DNA from: Phycisphaeraceae bacterium
GTDB lineage: Bacteria > Planctomycetota > Phycisphaerae > Phycisphaerales > SM1A02
NCBI GenBank assembly: GCA_015709595.1
Contig: CP054178.1
Location: 1,240,001-1,304,000 of the forward strand
DNA length: 64,000 nt
Direction: 5' to 3'
Each line of letters starts with the position of its first letter. The first letter of the stretch is position 1. Positions 27,446 through 37,600 of this stretch are shown here, one piece after another. The position numbers and the translations under genes are program-made. A model generated the notes under the pieces. The model did not search any database, was not told the origin of the DNA, and saw nothing but the letters and a program-made list of their open reading frames with translations.

Positions 27446-27461
27446 TGAACGATTCCTGAAC
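27446..27461 (-). promoter_or_regulatory. Candidate Pho box upstream of phoB
   Basis: On the minus strand GTTCAGGAATC is followed directly by GTTCACCCTGC, with GTTCA repeats exactly 11 bases apart and oriented toward phoB. The two cores occupy 27457-27461 and 27446-27450. Confidence 0.6.
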
Positions 27462-27486
27462 GCCGGCATGATCGTAGAAGCCGAAT

Positions 27487-27519
27487 GTTCAGGACTGGTT
27501 CACGTCCGGTTCGCGCCCC
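27487..27519 (+). promoter_or_regulatory. Candidate triple Pho box upstream of the PLP enzyme gene
   Basis: Three 11-base units GTTCAGGACTG, GTTCACGTCCG and GTTCGCGCCCC begin at 27487, 27498 and 27509 and point toward the gene at 27569. It is divergent from the phoB box about 25 bases away. Confidence 0.6.
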
Positions 27520-27557
27520 CTACATCTTGGATCGCCGGGACGCTTCGCCAGCCATGC

Positions 27558-27563
27558 TACACT
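27558..27563 (+). promoter_or_regulatory. -10-like box TACACT before the PLP enzyme gene
   Basis: TACACT ends 5 bases before ATG 27569, consistent with a leaderless start; the triple GTTCA repeat lies upstream. Confidence 0.5.
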
Positions 27564-27568
27564 CGCCC

Positions 27569-28744
27569 ATGTTCAGTGGAATGGAACGCTGGCCCGCCGA
27601 TCGGTTTCACCTGCCGCCCGAGGCGACCCGCGAAGTGGCCGCACCGGCGCTCGTGGTCTTCATGGACCATGTACGCGACAACATCACCCAGGCCCTTCAC
27701 GTGGTGGGCGGCGACGTGCGCCGCTGGCGACCCCACCTGAAGACCACCAAGATGCCGCTGGTGTGGGATGAGCTGCTGCGCACGGGGCTGCGCTCCTTCA
27801 AGTGCGCCACCACGCGCGAGGCCCGCGTGCTGCTGGAGGAGACCGCCGCCCGCGACCTGCCCGGCGTCGATCTGCTGGTTGCGTATCCTCACCGTGATCT
27901 CGCGCTCAGGCGGCTGGGCGATCTGGCCCGCGCTCACCCGCGCGCCCGCGTGTCGGTGATCTGCGAGGACGAAGCCATCGCCCGATCTGCTCCGCCCGAA
28001 CTGGGCATCTTCGTCGATGTCAACGTGGGCATGCACCGCACCGGCGTTCCCATCGAATCAAGGGACGAGATCGTGCGGATCGCCCGCGCCGCCGGCGCCG
28101 CTTCCGGGGGCCGCTTTCGCGGGATTCACGCCTACGAAGGCCACATCCGGGGCGGCACGATCGACGACCGCCGCGCCCGCACGCACGCCGCGCTGGATCA
28201 AGTCGCCCGGCTGGCGGATGACCTCGTCGCCGCCGGGATGTCCGTGGGCGAAGTCATCACCAGCGGCACGCCAACGCTGGCCCATGCCGCCACGTCATCC
28301 TGCTGGACGCGCGCCGGGGGGCCGTTCTTCAGCGCGTCGGCCGGCACCGTGGTCTTTCACGACTTCGGCTACCACGACATGCTGCCGGAACTGTCGTTCA
28401 CGCCCGCGGCGTTGGTGCTCACGCGCGTCATCAGCCGCCCCGCGCCGAACATCGCCACCTGCGACGCCGGATCCAAGTCCATCGCCGCCGAGTCGGGCGA
28501 CCCCTGCGCGGTCGTGATCGGCCGAAGCGACCTCGCGGCGCTCAAGCCCAGCGAGGAGCACCTGCCGCTCGAAGTCCGCGGCGGCGCCGCGCCCCAGCGC
28601 GGCGACCTGCTGCTGCTCGTCCCCCGGCACGTGTGCCCCACGGTGAACCTGCACGAGGAAGCGATCATCATCGACGGCGGCCGCTTCGCCGGGCTGGCGC
28701 CGATCTCCGCGCGCGGGCGCGAGCGGCCGTTGGCAACCGGCTGA
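27569..28744 (+). CDS. PLP enzyme, D-serine deaminase / D-threonine aldolase family
   Basis: A 391-residue cytoplasmic protein with an alanine-racemase-type barrel and a C-terminal DSD domain. HLKTTK near residue 53 carries the PLP-binding lysine; later come GTPT(L), DAGSKS and RHVCPTVNLHEEA, whose His and Cys are the zinc site of D-threonine aldolases and D-serine dehydratases. It likely acts on a D-hydroxy amino acid. ATG 27569 is preferred because TACACT lies 5 bases before it; ATG 27554 is the alternative. It is divergent from phoB and has its own GTTCA triple repeat, which may make it a phosphate-responsive gene. Confidence 0.8.
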   Translation: MFSGMERWPADRFHLPPEATREVAAPALVVFMDHVRDNITQALHVVGGDVRRWRPHLKTTKMPLVWDELLRTGLRSFKCATTREARVLLEETAARDLPGVDLLVAYPHRDLALRRLGDLARAHPRARVSVICEDEAIARSAPPELGIFVDVNVGMHRTGVPIESRDEIVRIARAAGAASGGRFRGIHAYEGHIRGGTIDDRRARTHAALDQVARLADDLVAAGMSVGEVITSGTPTLAHAATSSCWTRAGGPFFSASAGTVVFHDFGYHDMLPELSFTPAALVLTRVISRPAPNIATCDAGSKSIAAESGDPCAVVIGRSDLAALKPSEEHLPLEVRGGAAPQRGDLLLLVPRHVCPTVNLHEEAIIIDGGRFAGLAPISARGRERPLATG

Positions 28745-28813
28745 CCAACGAGCCACAACCATGAGGAAACGGGAATCCACCGCTTCCTCACGGGCGCGGC
28801 TTATTGAATGACA

Positions 28814-31800
28814 TTACTCATTGAACAACCGAATCTGCACGTTCACGAACTCGAAGTCGTCCAGGTCGCCCATGTCGTCGGACGACTGGATGACCAGTTC
28901 GTTCTCACCCTCGAACAGGAGCCGGATGTCGAACGGCGCCACGAACTCGCCGTAACTGCCGTCGCGCGGCGAGCGGTTGAGCCGCGTGGGCAGCACCCGA
29001 CCGTTGAGCCGGATGCGGTTGCCCGCCTGCGCCCCCTTGACCAGCATGCGCAGCTCGGCGCGGCGGTAGTTGGGCGGCAGTTGCTCCGGTCCCACGCGGA
29101 ACACCACGCTGTACACGGCTCCCTCCGCCGCGCGCTGGAACTGGCTGTTGATCGATCCCTCGAACCGGTCGTTGCCCAGGTGATGGACCTCCGGCACCTG
29201 CTCCAGCGCGATGATGTCGGACGTGAGCGGTTCGAGCGCGAAGTCACGCTCCAGCACCTGCCCGCGCAGCGCCTCGCCCTGGGCGGTCATTGACAGCGGC
29301 GCGAAGCCCGGCCTGGCCGCCGACAGCGCGAAGTGCTCGGGCATCTCCGGCGACTGCAGCGCATAACGTCCCTGCCCGTCCGTCCGCACCTGCAGCGCCT
29401 CGCGCCCGGGAATGTCCAGCGTCACCACCGCGCCCGGCAGCGGCTTGCCGTCGGATCGACTCGTCACCACGCCGCGGATCGTGCCCACCGCGTCGATGGC
29501 CTCGTCCGGGTTGGTGAGCGGGTCGTAGCGGTAGTAGACCTCCAGGCACAGGGCGGCGATGGCGGTCTGGTAGACGCGCCCGCCGATCTGCGACCATTGA
29601 TCGTTGGGATCCCAGCTTCCCGTCGCTGGCCCGCTGCGATGCTGACTGGACAGCAGGGCGTTTTTGAGCGCCGCGTTCCAGCGATCCCATTCCGGCCCCT
29701 GGTGGTGGAACATCGCCAGCGTGCCGTAGTACCAGTAGTAGGTGTCCGGCGTGTTCTCCCAGTCGGGCAGGTTCTCCAGCAGGAAGAGCGCGCTGCCCGC
29801 CTGGGCGCGCTCCTCGCGATGAGCGCCCAGCAACTGGCGGATGAACATGCCCTCCGCCGTCATGGCGTTGGTGTACTGCCGGCCCGGCTGATAGGCGTAT
29901 CGCCCCGGCAGCGTGGGGTGGCGGACCGCGTCCATCCACCGATGCACGTGCGTGAGCGCCTCGGCGGGCACGTCGATCCTCGCCCGCCTGGCGCTGGCCA
30001 GCGCCATCACCTGCCAGCCGGTGACCGAGGTGTCCCCGAACTGCCCCGGCGCGTAGCGCCACCCGCCCAGTTCGCGGTTGCGGGCCTGGACCACGAAGTC
30101 CGTCGCCCGGCGCGCCGGGCTTTCGAGCCAGGGATCGCCCGTCATGGCGAAGGCCTCGGTGAGCGCGATGGTCACGATGCCCTGCGTGTACATCGTCTCC
30201 TCGGAAAGGAAGCCGCCGTCCGGCGCCTGTCGATCGACCAGCCAGCGCAGGGCGCGGGCCACGGTGTCGCGGTAGGGGCCTTCCCGCTCGTGGGTGTGAT
30301 CGGCGCCGAGGAACGCCAGCACCGCCAGCCCGGTGAGTGCGGCATCAATGCGCGCGTTCGACTGCCCGCCGCACTGCTCGCACTTGGCGTCGAACCCCGA
30401 TGCGCTCCAGCGGCCGTCGTCGCTCTGGTGCGCCGCCAGCCAGCGCAGGGCGAGCTGCACGGCGTTCTCCGTCTCCTGGTTGCCGCCCAGCCGGTCGAGC
30501 AGCGACTCGCGACGGTCCGCCCCGCGCTGCGACAGCGGGTTGTCCACCGGGGGGCGCTCGGAGGGCAGACGCAGATCGTTCATGATGCGGTCGATGCCCG
30601 GCAGGTCCGCGACGACCAGCGCCAGAACGGGCGGCATCGACACGGCGTCCGATGACGCGGCATCGCTGGTCGCCATCGCGCCGTCTGTTGCGAATGACGA
30701 CTCGGGGGCGGGCACGCGCCGGTCGGATGGGTCGATGCGCGTCGTCCGAGGCGCGGCGGGACCGGCGATCCGGCTCCATGCCGACGCGGCGCGGCGTGTC
30801 GCCGCCTGCTCCGGCGTGATTGACGGTCCCGCCGACAACTCGTCGTTGGCGGCTGGTTCGATTGCCGTTTCATCCAGTCCTGGCAGAGCAGTCGCCAGCG
30901 CCGGCAGGTCGAGCAACGACGACGCGACATCGCGCCGCGGGGACGATTCCGGCCTTGTCGAGGCGGACTCGGATTCGTCCGCCCGAGCCAACGAGCCGGT
31001 CGCGGCCCGCTCCGCAGACGCCGCGTCAGTCGCCACAATGGTCGCCTCGGCGGTCGGCGGATTGTCGCCAACGCCATCTTCCGGCGCTCGACGGCTCGCA
31101 ATGTGCTGAGGCGCGGCGACGACCGTCGTCTCCGCGGCCAACGCACCCTCGGGCGCGGGCTGTGCGACGGGCAGCGCCACGGCGATCTCCATCCCAGTCC
31201 GCGGCACGTCCGACGCCGCACCCGTCGCGGGAGGCCGGGATGCTTCGGGGGCATCGGCCTCTCGCGATGCGGCGTCACCGACAATCGCGGATGAATCGCC
31301 CTCGCGCCGGTTCGACGCAGGCGCGACCGCCACGACCTCGCTGGATGGCGGCGGGACGGCTGGCTTCGTCGCCGTGACTTCGCCGGCGCGTTGTGACGCC
31401 GTCGCCGATTGCGCCGCGATGCGCGTCGTCGGCTCGGCGACGCTCGACGGCTCTCCCCGCACCTCGCGCGGCAGCGCAACCGCGGCGTCCATGATGCGCG
31501 GCAGGTCCGCCGCCAGGGTCGCCTCACGCGCGGCCTCCTCGATGGGCGCCGCCTCACGCGGAGAGTGCTGGCCGGCGAGACTGGTCGAGGTCGCTCCGTC
31601 GCGGCGCTGGGCCGGCGCGGGCTCCATCGCCGCCGTCGTCGGGTCGGCGGTCTCCACTGCGGGCGCCCGTGTTTCGGCGCGGTCAGTCGCTGGCGACATC
31701 GCCACGTCGCCAGCCGCCACTTCCACGCGGCGTTCCTCGTGATGCGCCCGCTCCGGCTGCATGGGCAGCGCCGTCGGCGCGTCCGTCAACGCGGGCGGCG

Positions 31801-33355
31801 CCTCGGCGTGCGTCACGAATCGCTCGATGACCTCCGTCGTTGGCGCTTCCCGCGTCGCGGGAGGCACCTGCGAGGCGTCGGTCGCGGGGCGGCGCGGCTC
31901 GATCGCCGCCGTCGCCGAAAGCATGGGCATCGGCTGGAGGAGCGGCGACTCGCTGGGCCGCTCGCCCCCTTCGGTCGGCTGCTCGGCGTCGATTGAGACA
32001 TCCGTCAGCCCCCCGCGAATCTGGTTCGCCACTGACTCGGCCGCCGAGTTGGACGTGATCGCCACCCGCACAGACCCGTCCTTCATGCGCTGGGCGATCG
32101 TGCTGGTCACGCCCCACACCGTCAGCAGCAGCATGATGAGCAGGTGCGCCAGCAGCGACGTGAGCAGACACTTGGCCAGCAGCGACAGCCGCCGGAACTG
32201 CGCCCGCCGCATGAAGTGCAGCAGCGCCAGAACCAGCAGCAGGCCCAGCAGCGCCAGCAGCAGGAGAGGCCAGAGTTCCGACCACAGGCCGGCCCAGTCG
32301 ATCCGCGCGGCGAAGGGGTCGGTCTCGGTGAACACCTCGCGCGACAGGGCGCGATGCAGATCCGAATCCAGGTCCGTCTCGGCGACGGAACCGGCGGCAA
32401 TCCGGGGGCGGGGACGCGCGGAGGCGAAGAAGAGCGCGAAACCGCCGAAATCCACCGCCGGGTCGAGTTCATCGCGGAACGTATTGATCGCAGCGCCGAG
32501 GTTGCGGGCCGGCAGCACCGCCCCGCGCACCACGCGCGAGCGATACAGGTCGAACCCGCCGAAGCCGCCCGCGCGATCAGACGCGAAGTAGAGGAAGTCG
32601 CCCGGCGGGCTGAGCGCGGGCGAGGTCTCGTTGGCGTCCGTGTTGACCGCGTCCACCGCGTGCGCCGCGCCCGGCCCGTCGGCCAGCAGCGACGCGACGA
32701 ACAGGTTGTAGTCGCCCCCCCGTGCGCGCGGGTCGCCTTCATCGAGCGGCGCCGTCGGGTCCACGGCCCGGGGCCGGTTGGAGGCGAAGTACATCGCCAT
32801 CCCGTCGGAGGTGGGCGCGGGGCCGTACTCGTTCCAGCGCGTGTTCACCGCGGGGCCGAGGTGCATCGGCTCGCCCCAGCCGCCATCGCCCTCTCGGCGC
32901 GCGACCCACAGGTCGTATCCACCCAGCCCGCCGGGTCGGTCGCTGGCGAAGAAGAGCGACTGCCCATCGGCGCTCATCGCGGGGCTGATCTCATCGAATC
33001 GCGTGTTGACGCCGTTGATCGGCGTCGGCTCGGTCCAGCCATGCACCGTGCGCTGCGTCACATACAGGTCCGCGCCGCCGCCCGGCGCGCCCCGCACCAG
33101 GATCATGGTCATGCCGTCCGAGGAAATGGTCGGCCCGGCCTCGTGCCGGGCGGAGTTGACCAGCCCATCGACGGGCAGCGCCGGCTCCCACAGTACGTCG
33201 CGCGTGGTGGTGGAGCCGATGGGCACGCGGATCGACTGAGCGTCGGTGTAGAACGTGTGGTCGCGCTGGCGCTTCCACCACAGCCCGCCGCCCACGACCG
33301 CAGCGATGGCGAGCGATGCGAGCACGAACCACAGGATGCGTCGGACGATGCGCAT
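28814..33355 (-). CDS. Giant membrane protein: beta-propeller, membrane hairpin, alpha-toroid and carboxypeptidase-regulatory-like domain
   Basis: A 1513-residue protein of unknown function. Order: N-terminal helix (7-25); WD40/PD40-like propeller repeats to about 340 (repeating FASDRPGGLGGYDLWVA and FASDRAGGFGGFDLY); two strongly hydrophobic segments at about 358-420; an Ala/Pro/Thr-rich, probably disordered stretch of ~520 residues; an alpha/alpha-toroid of the squalene-cyclase/prenyltransferase type at about 958-1275 (ALRWLAAHQSDDGRW, LVDRQAPDGGF, GGWRYAPGQFGD); a carboxypeptidase-regulatory-like domain (about 1288-1350); and a C-terminal beta-rich domain. No cyclase DCTAE-type catalytic motif was seen, so the toroid is probably a binding domain. 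It is the last gene of a TPR-exbB-exbD operon, 24 bases after exbD, and is a candidate energised partner of ExbB/D. Confidence 0.75.
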   Translation of the reverse strand: MRIVRRILWFVLASLAIAAVVGGGLWWKRQRDHTFYTDAQSIRVPIGSTTTRDVLWEPALPVDGLVNSARHEAGPTISSDGMTMILVRGAPGGGADLYVTQRTVHGWTEPTPINGVNTRFDEISPAMSADGQSLFFASDRPGGLGGYDLWVARREGDGGWGEPMHLGPAVNTRWNEYGPAPTSDGMAMYFASNRPRAVDPTAPLDEGDPRARGGDYNLFVASLLADGPGAAHAVDAVNTDANETSPALSPPGDFLYFASDRAGGFGGFDLYRSRVVRGAVLPARNLGAAINTFRDELDPAVDFGGFALFFASARPRPRIAAGSVAETDLDSDLHRALSREVFTETDPFAARIDWAGLWSELWPLLLLALLGLLLVLALLHFMRRAQFRRLSLLAKCLLTSLLAHLLIMLLLTVWGVTSTIAQRMKDGSVRVAITSNSAAESVANQIRGGLTDVSIDAEQPTEGGERPSESPLLQPMPMLSATAAIEPRRPATDASQVPPATREAPTTEVIERFVTHAEAPPALTDAPTALPMQPERAHHEERRVEVAAGDVAMSPATDRAETRAPAVETADPTTAAMEPAPAQRRDGATSTSLAGQHSPREAAPIEEAAREATLAADLPRIMDAAVALPREVRGEPSSVAEPTTRIAAQSATASQRAGEVTATKPAVPPPSSEVVAVAPASNRREGDSSAIVGDAASREADAPEASRPPATGAASDVPRTGMEIAVALPVAQPAPEGALAAETTVVAAPQHIASRRAPEDGVGDNPPTAEATIVATDAASAERAATGSLARADESESASTRPESSPRRDVASSLLDLPALATALPGLDETAIEPAANDELSAGPSITPEQAATRRAASAWSRIAGPAAPRTTRIDPSDRRVPAPESSFATDGAMATSDAASSDAVSMPPVLALVVADLPGIDRIMNDLRLPSERPPVDNPLSQRGADRRESLLDRLGGNQETENAVQLALRWLAAHQSDDGRWSASGFDAKCEQCGGQSNARIDAALTGLAVLAFLGADHTHEREGPYRDTVARALRWLVDRQAPDGGFLSEETMYTQGIVTIALTEAFAMTGDPWLESPARRATDFVVQARNRELGGWRYAPGQFGDTSVTGWQVMALASARRARIDVPAEALTHVHRWMDAVRHPTLPGRYAYQPGRQYTNAMTAEGMFIRQLLGAHREERAQAGSALFLLENLPDWENTPDTYYWYYGTLAMFHHQGPEWDRWNAALKNALLSSQHRSGPATGSWDPNDQWSQIGGRVYQTAIAALCLEVYYRYDPLTNPDEAIDAVGTIRGVVTSRSDGKPLPGAVVTLDIPGREALQVRTDGQGRYALQSPEMPEHFALSAARPGFAPLSMTAQGEALRGQVLERDFALEPLTSDIIALEQVPEVHHLGNDRFEGSINSQFQRAAEGAVYSVVFRVGPEQLPPNYRRAELRMLVKGAQAGNRIRLNGRVLPTRLNRSPRDGSYGEFVAPFDIRLLFEGENELVIQSSDDMGDLDDFEFVNVQIRLFNE

Positions 33356-33379
33356 GCGTGAATCGTCGGAACGGGACCG

Positions 33380-33796
33380 CTAGTCGGTGACGGGCACGGT
33401 GTCCAGATAGGGCTGCTGCACGCCCGCGCCCTTGCACAGATCGAGCACGCGGGCCACGTGCTGGTACGGCGCGTCACGGTCGCCTCGAACGGTCACCTTC
33501 TGCTCGGGGTTCTGCTGCACGGCCTGGATGATGCGCTGTTGCAGGTCCTCCGGCGAAATGACCGCGCCGTTGAGGATGATCGTCCCCTCCCTGTCCACGT
33601 TGATGACGATGTCGCGCAGCGCCGCGCTGATGGGCCCGCCGTGCGCCGCATGGGGCAGGGCGATCTGCATCTCCCGCTCGGTCTGGTGGAAGGTCGTCGC
33701 CACCAGGAAGAAGATGAGGAGCAGGAAGACCATGTCGATGATGGGCGTGAGCTCGACCGCCGCGCCCTGGTCGTGGCCGAAGTCCGCGCGGATCAT
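33380..33796 (-). CDS. exbD: ExbD/TolR-family proton-channel subunit
   Basis: A 138-residue inner-membrane protein with one N-terminal helix, LTPIIDMVFLLLIFFLVAT, holding the conserved proton-carrying aspartate (D21), and a periplasmic domain with the VTVRGDRDAPYQHVARVLDLC segment of the ExbD fold. With ExbB it converts the proton gradient into force on a partner. Its ATG 33796 overlaps the exbB stop (ATGA). The neighbours are a giant envelope protein and a TPR protein rather than TonB or TolA. Confidence 0.92.
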   Translation of the reverse strand: MIRADFGHDQGAAVELTPIIDMVFLLLIFFLVATTFHQTEREMQIALPHAAHGGPISAALRDIVINVDREGTIILNGAVISPEDLQQRIIQAVQQNPEQKVTVRGDRDAPYQHVARVLDLCKGAGVQQPYLDTVPVTD

Positions 33797-34614
33797 GCCC
33801 GTGCTCCTGTCGTCGCCGTCGCGGCCTGGGCCGCCTCGATTCCACGTCCCGCGTGCTGACCGCTGATTTCCGCCTTCTGACCCCTGCCCGCGGCGCCGTT
33901 CTCCGACGCCGGCGCGACGACCGACTTCGACTCGGCGCGCCGGGCGGCGTACTCGTCCACGAAGTTCACCGTCATCTCGTCGATCTCCATCACCAGGCGC
34001 TCGACCTTGGAGACGAGGAAGTGGTAGAAGATGAGGGCGGGAATCGCGACGATCAATCCCGCCGCCGTGGTGACCATCGCCTGGTAGATGCCCGCGGCGA
34101 GCAGTTCCGTCTTGCCCAGCGCCTCGCCGCTGCGCGACACCTCGGCGAAGGCCTGGATCATGCCGAAGATCGTGCCCAGCAGTCCCAGCAGGGGCGAGAC
34201 CGAGGCGATGACCGACAGCGCCCGCAGATTCCTGCGCAGGCGCAGCACCTCGCGCTGGCCCGCCTCGACGATGTGCTTCTCCAGCAGTTCGGGCGATTCG
34301 CCCAGTCTGCGGATGCCCGCCGCGAACACGTTGGCCACCGGGCTGCCGTTCCTGCGGCAGTAGTCGATGCCCTTCTGCCGATCGCCCTCGGCGAGCGCCT
34401 TGCGCAGCCCCGCGAGAAAGCCAGGCGGAATGACCGAACGCCGCCGCAGCGTGATGAGACGCTCCACCAGCACCGCCAGCCCGATGAGCGAGCACAGCCC
34501 GATGGGAACCATCAGCGGTCCGCCCTTCTGGACGAGATCCCACACGGTTTCCACCGCGCCCGCTGGAGCCGGCGCGGCGAGAAGCAGAGCGGTGAGACAG
34601 GTGACGCTGGTCAC
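33793..34614 (-). CDS. exbB: ExbB/TolQ-family proton-channel subunit
   Basis: A 273-residue inner-membrane protein of the MotA/TolQ/ExbB family: helices near residues 30-50 and two in the second half, ALSVIASVSPLLGLLGTIFG and YQAMVTTAAGLIVAIPALIF, with the conserved Pro/Gly and Thr. A signal-like N-terminus TSVTCLTALLLAAPAPAG precedes the first helix, and starting at GTG 34614 with GGAG 9 bases upstream fits it. An in-frame GTG at 34710 gives a 32-residue extension read through a hairpin repeat, so is less likely. The last ~35 residues are charged and Gln/Ala-rich and coincide with a degenerate CTGACCGCTGA-type repeat. Confidence 0.88.
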   Translation of the reverse strand: MTSVTCLTALLLAAPAPAGAVETVWDLVQKGGPLMVPIGLCSLIGLAVLVERLITLRRRSVIPPGFLAGLRKALAEGDRQKGIDYCRRNGSPVANVFAAGIRRLGESPELLEKHIVEAGQREVLRLRRNLRALSVIASVSPLLGLLGTIFGMIQAFAEVSRSGEALGKTELLAAGIYQAMVTTAAGLIVAIPALIFYHFLVSKVERLVMEIDEMTVNFVDEYAARRAESKSVVAPASENGAAGRGQKAEISGQHAGRGIEAAQAATATTGARA

Positions 34615-34651
34615 GATGGGAGCTCCAGTTGAGGGAACAGAACAATCCTGA

Positions 34652-34676
34652 TGGCGCCGGCGGAATGCCGGCGCCA
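34652..34676. repeat. TGGCGCCGGC hairpin repeat between the TPR gene and exbB
   Basis: TGGCGCCGGC, loop GGAAT, GCCGGCGCCA: a perfect 10-base-pair stem, resembling the other intergenic hairpins. It lies inside an operon and may set the exbB translation rate, which is inference. Confidence 0.7.
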
Positions 34677-34699
34677 CCGGAGAGGTGGATTGCACGCGC

Positions 34700-37600
34700 T
34701 CATCGCCCACCCCCTGATCCGCCGCCCCGTCCCGGCAGGTCGGGCTTGCTCAAGGCGGCCAGGCGGGCCGTCGCCAGCTCCGCCCAGCGGGTGCCGGCGT
34801 GCTGGTCGCGCACGGCCTCGAACTGCTGCCGCGCCTGACCGACCTGGGCCATGGCCTCGAAGCAGCGGCCCGCTTCGTACAGCGCCGCGGCGCTCCACTC
34901 CGGGTAGGCGTAGAGAATGTCCACCTTGAGCAGTTCGCGGGCGGCCTCATCGTACTTCTTCTGCGCATAGAGGCATTCGCCGATCTGGAACTGGCTGCGC
35001 GCCGCGGTAGGGCCGTCGTGCTTCTCGATCACGGCGCGGTACGAGGTGATCGCCTCGTCAAATCGACCCTGATTCTCCATCGCGAAGCCCAGGCCGAACC
35101 GCGCCTGGAACCAGACCTCTGATTCGGGAAACTCGCGCAGGAAGCGGCTGAACGCCTGTTCGCTCTCCTTCCACGCCTGCAGCGCGGCGTGGGCCTCGCC
35201 CAGCCGCAGCAAGGCGGGAGCACGCAGCCGCGCTTCCTCCGACTCCGCGGCCCTGGCAAGATGCGCCGCCGCCTGCCTGTGCTGCCCGCGGCGGAAGTGC
35301 GCCTCGCCAGCCAGCAGCCGCGCGGACGGCGCGAGCGAGCTCTTCGCATGCGACTTCAGGAACGCCTCGAACGCCCTGGCTGCCGCTTCATCCCGGCCCA
35401 GTTCGTACAGGCACGCGCCGAGCCGGTACCCGGATCGCTCGCCCAGGTCGCCCGGCAGGTCGGCTCGCTCCGCGATCGGCTCCAGGAGCGCGACGGCCGC
35501 GTCGTGTCCGCCCGCGCCGGCTTCGAGTTCCGCCAGCTCCACGCGGGCGAACAGGTCCAGCGAATGTTCGCGCTGATCCCCGAGCATGGCGCGATAGGTG
35601 GCGGAGGCGCCCTGCACGTCGCCCGTCTCGCGCTGCGACCAGGCCTTCTCGTAGAGCAGCGATGTCGTGACCTGGTCATCCAGCGAACGCGCCTGCTCGC
35701 GCAGCACGCGGTCAATCTGCTTCAGCGCCCCGGCGTGATCGCCGCCTCGCGCCGCGCACAGGGCCACGTTGGCGCTCGCCATCGGCGCGCGGGCGTGCCC
35801 GGGGGCCTGTTCGACGAACCGGGCGAAGGCGCGCCCCGCCTCGTCGTATTTCGACTGAGCCATGAGCGCCTGGCCCTGCTGGAAGAGTGCTTCGTGCTTC
35901 AGTTCCTCCGGCGCGTCCAGACCGGCCAGTTTCGCATAGTGCATCGCGGCCTCGTCGTACCGTTTGCCCCGCATGGCGATGGCGCCAAGATGGTTGAGCG
36001 CATGGGCGGCGAACCGGGACGCCTCGCGGCTCTCCAGCACGCGCTGAAGCACCTCAACCGCGTCGTCATCCCGCCCCAGCACGACCAGCGACTGCCCGCG
36101 CTCGAAGTTCGCCTGGGCCGCGTGCGGGCTGCTCGGATGACGTTCCAGCAGCCGCTCGAACGCCTGCAGCGCGGTTTCGTGCAGGTCGCGCCGCTGGCGG
36201 CACAGCCCGATGGTGATAAGCGCATCATCGGCGTCGGGTGCATTCTCGTCGGCGGAGAGGTACTCGCTGGCGCGGGCTTCCGCCGGCTCCCACTCCTGAC
36301 GCGCGAAGTGAATGTCCGCCAGGTCGAGCAGCGCCGAGCGGTACGCCGCCGGCGTCTTCGCACCGTTCACCACGGCGCGCAGATGCTCCTCCGCCCGCCG
36401 GGGGTCGTTCAGCCGCACGTATGCCGTGCCCAGTCGATAGCGCGCCGCGGCGACCTGCCCGTCGCCGGGCCGAGAAGCGATGAACTTCTCAAACCGCGCC
36501 GCCGCCTCCCGGTGATTGCCGGACAGGAAGGCGTTCTCCGCCATCAGGAACTCGATGGCGGGAAGGAGCGCGTGCTTCGCATGCTTCTCGATGAACTCCC
36601 GCCCCAGCGCGTCGCTGGCCGCGTACTCCCGCCGCTGGTGATCGATGATGGCGGCCAGGTGCAGCGCGTCCGGCGCCAGGACGTGCTTCGGATGGGCGGC
36701 GCGGAACTCGGCCAGCGCCGCCTGCGCCGCGTCCGCGTCTCCCGCGCGGTGCAGGGCGACCGCGCGGTCATATCGCATCTCGGCCAGCATGGCGCTCTTC
36801 GGATGCCGCGCAATCGCCTGCTCCAGCCGCGCCGCGGCCTGTCCGGGCTGATCCTGCCGCAGTTCGCACCGGGCGGTCCACCACGCCGCGCTGTCGGCGA
36901 GCGCCTCGTCCGCCTCGACCGCCTCGGCGAAGCGCGACACGGCCTTGTCGTATTCGCCCGCGTCGTAGTGGACGCGCCCGCGCTCCAGCAGCGCCAGCGG
37001 GATGACGGGATGTTCCGCGTGATCCTTCAGCACCCGGTCGAGCAGCGCCGCGGCGTCCCGGGGCTTCCCGTCGCGGCGAAGCAGCCCCGCCAGTGAGTAC
37101 ATCGCCTCCGGGGCGAAGGCCGGGTCATTCCGCCGGATGACGCGCTGATACTGCGCCGACGCCGCCTCCCACTGCTCCGCAGCGTGCAGCGCTCGGGCGT
37201 GCAGCAGCGACGCGCGGGCGGCCAGCTCGCCATCGGGAAACGCCCGGACCATCGCTTCGTACCGCCTGGCGGCGTCCGCGTGGCGCTCCAGCGCCGTCTC
37301 CGACAGACCCGCGAAGAACTCCGCCCGCTCGCGTCGCGGTGAATTCGTCCACTTCGCCGCCATCACGGCCGCGGCCTCGATGGCCCGCTCGTGCGCCGCG
37401 GCTCGCGAGTGCGATTCCACCAGCAGCGCGCAGGCCGCATCCGCCTGGGCGTGCCCCGCGTGTCGCTTCACGACCACGTCGAACGCCGCCGCCGCGTCGG
37501 CGTAGCGCTCCTGGATCATGCGGCACTGGCCGAGCAACAGGCACGACTCCGCCGCGAACTCAAAGCGCTCCAGCCCGATGAGCGGTTCGAGCTCGCCCGC

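Noticed and set aside
34611-34703. A 30-residue open frame starting with ATG that overlaps the TPR stop as ATGA
   Set aside because: It runs through a hairpin repeat and ends at the exbB start; composition has no protein-like features. The overlap is probably chance, though a leader peptide is possible.
35189-37096. A 635-codon + strand frame opposite the TPR gene
   Set aside because: Antisense of a TPR repeat array, which keeps opposite frames open.
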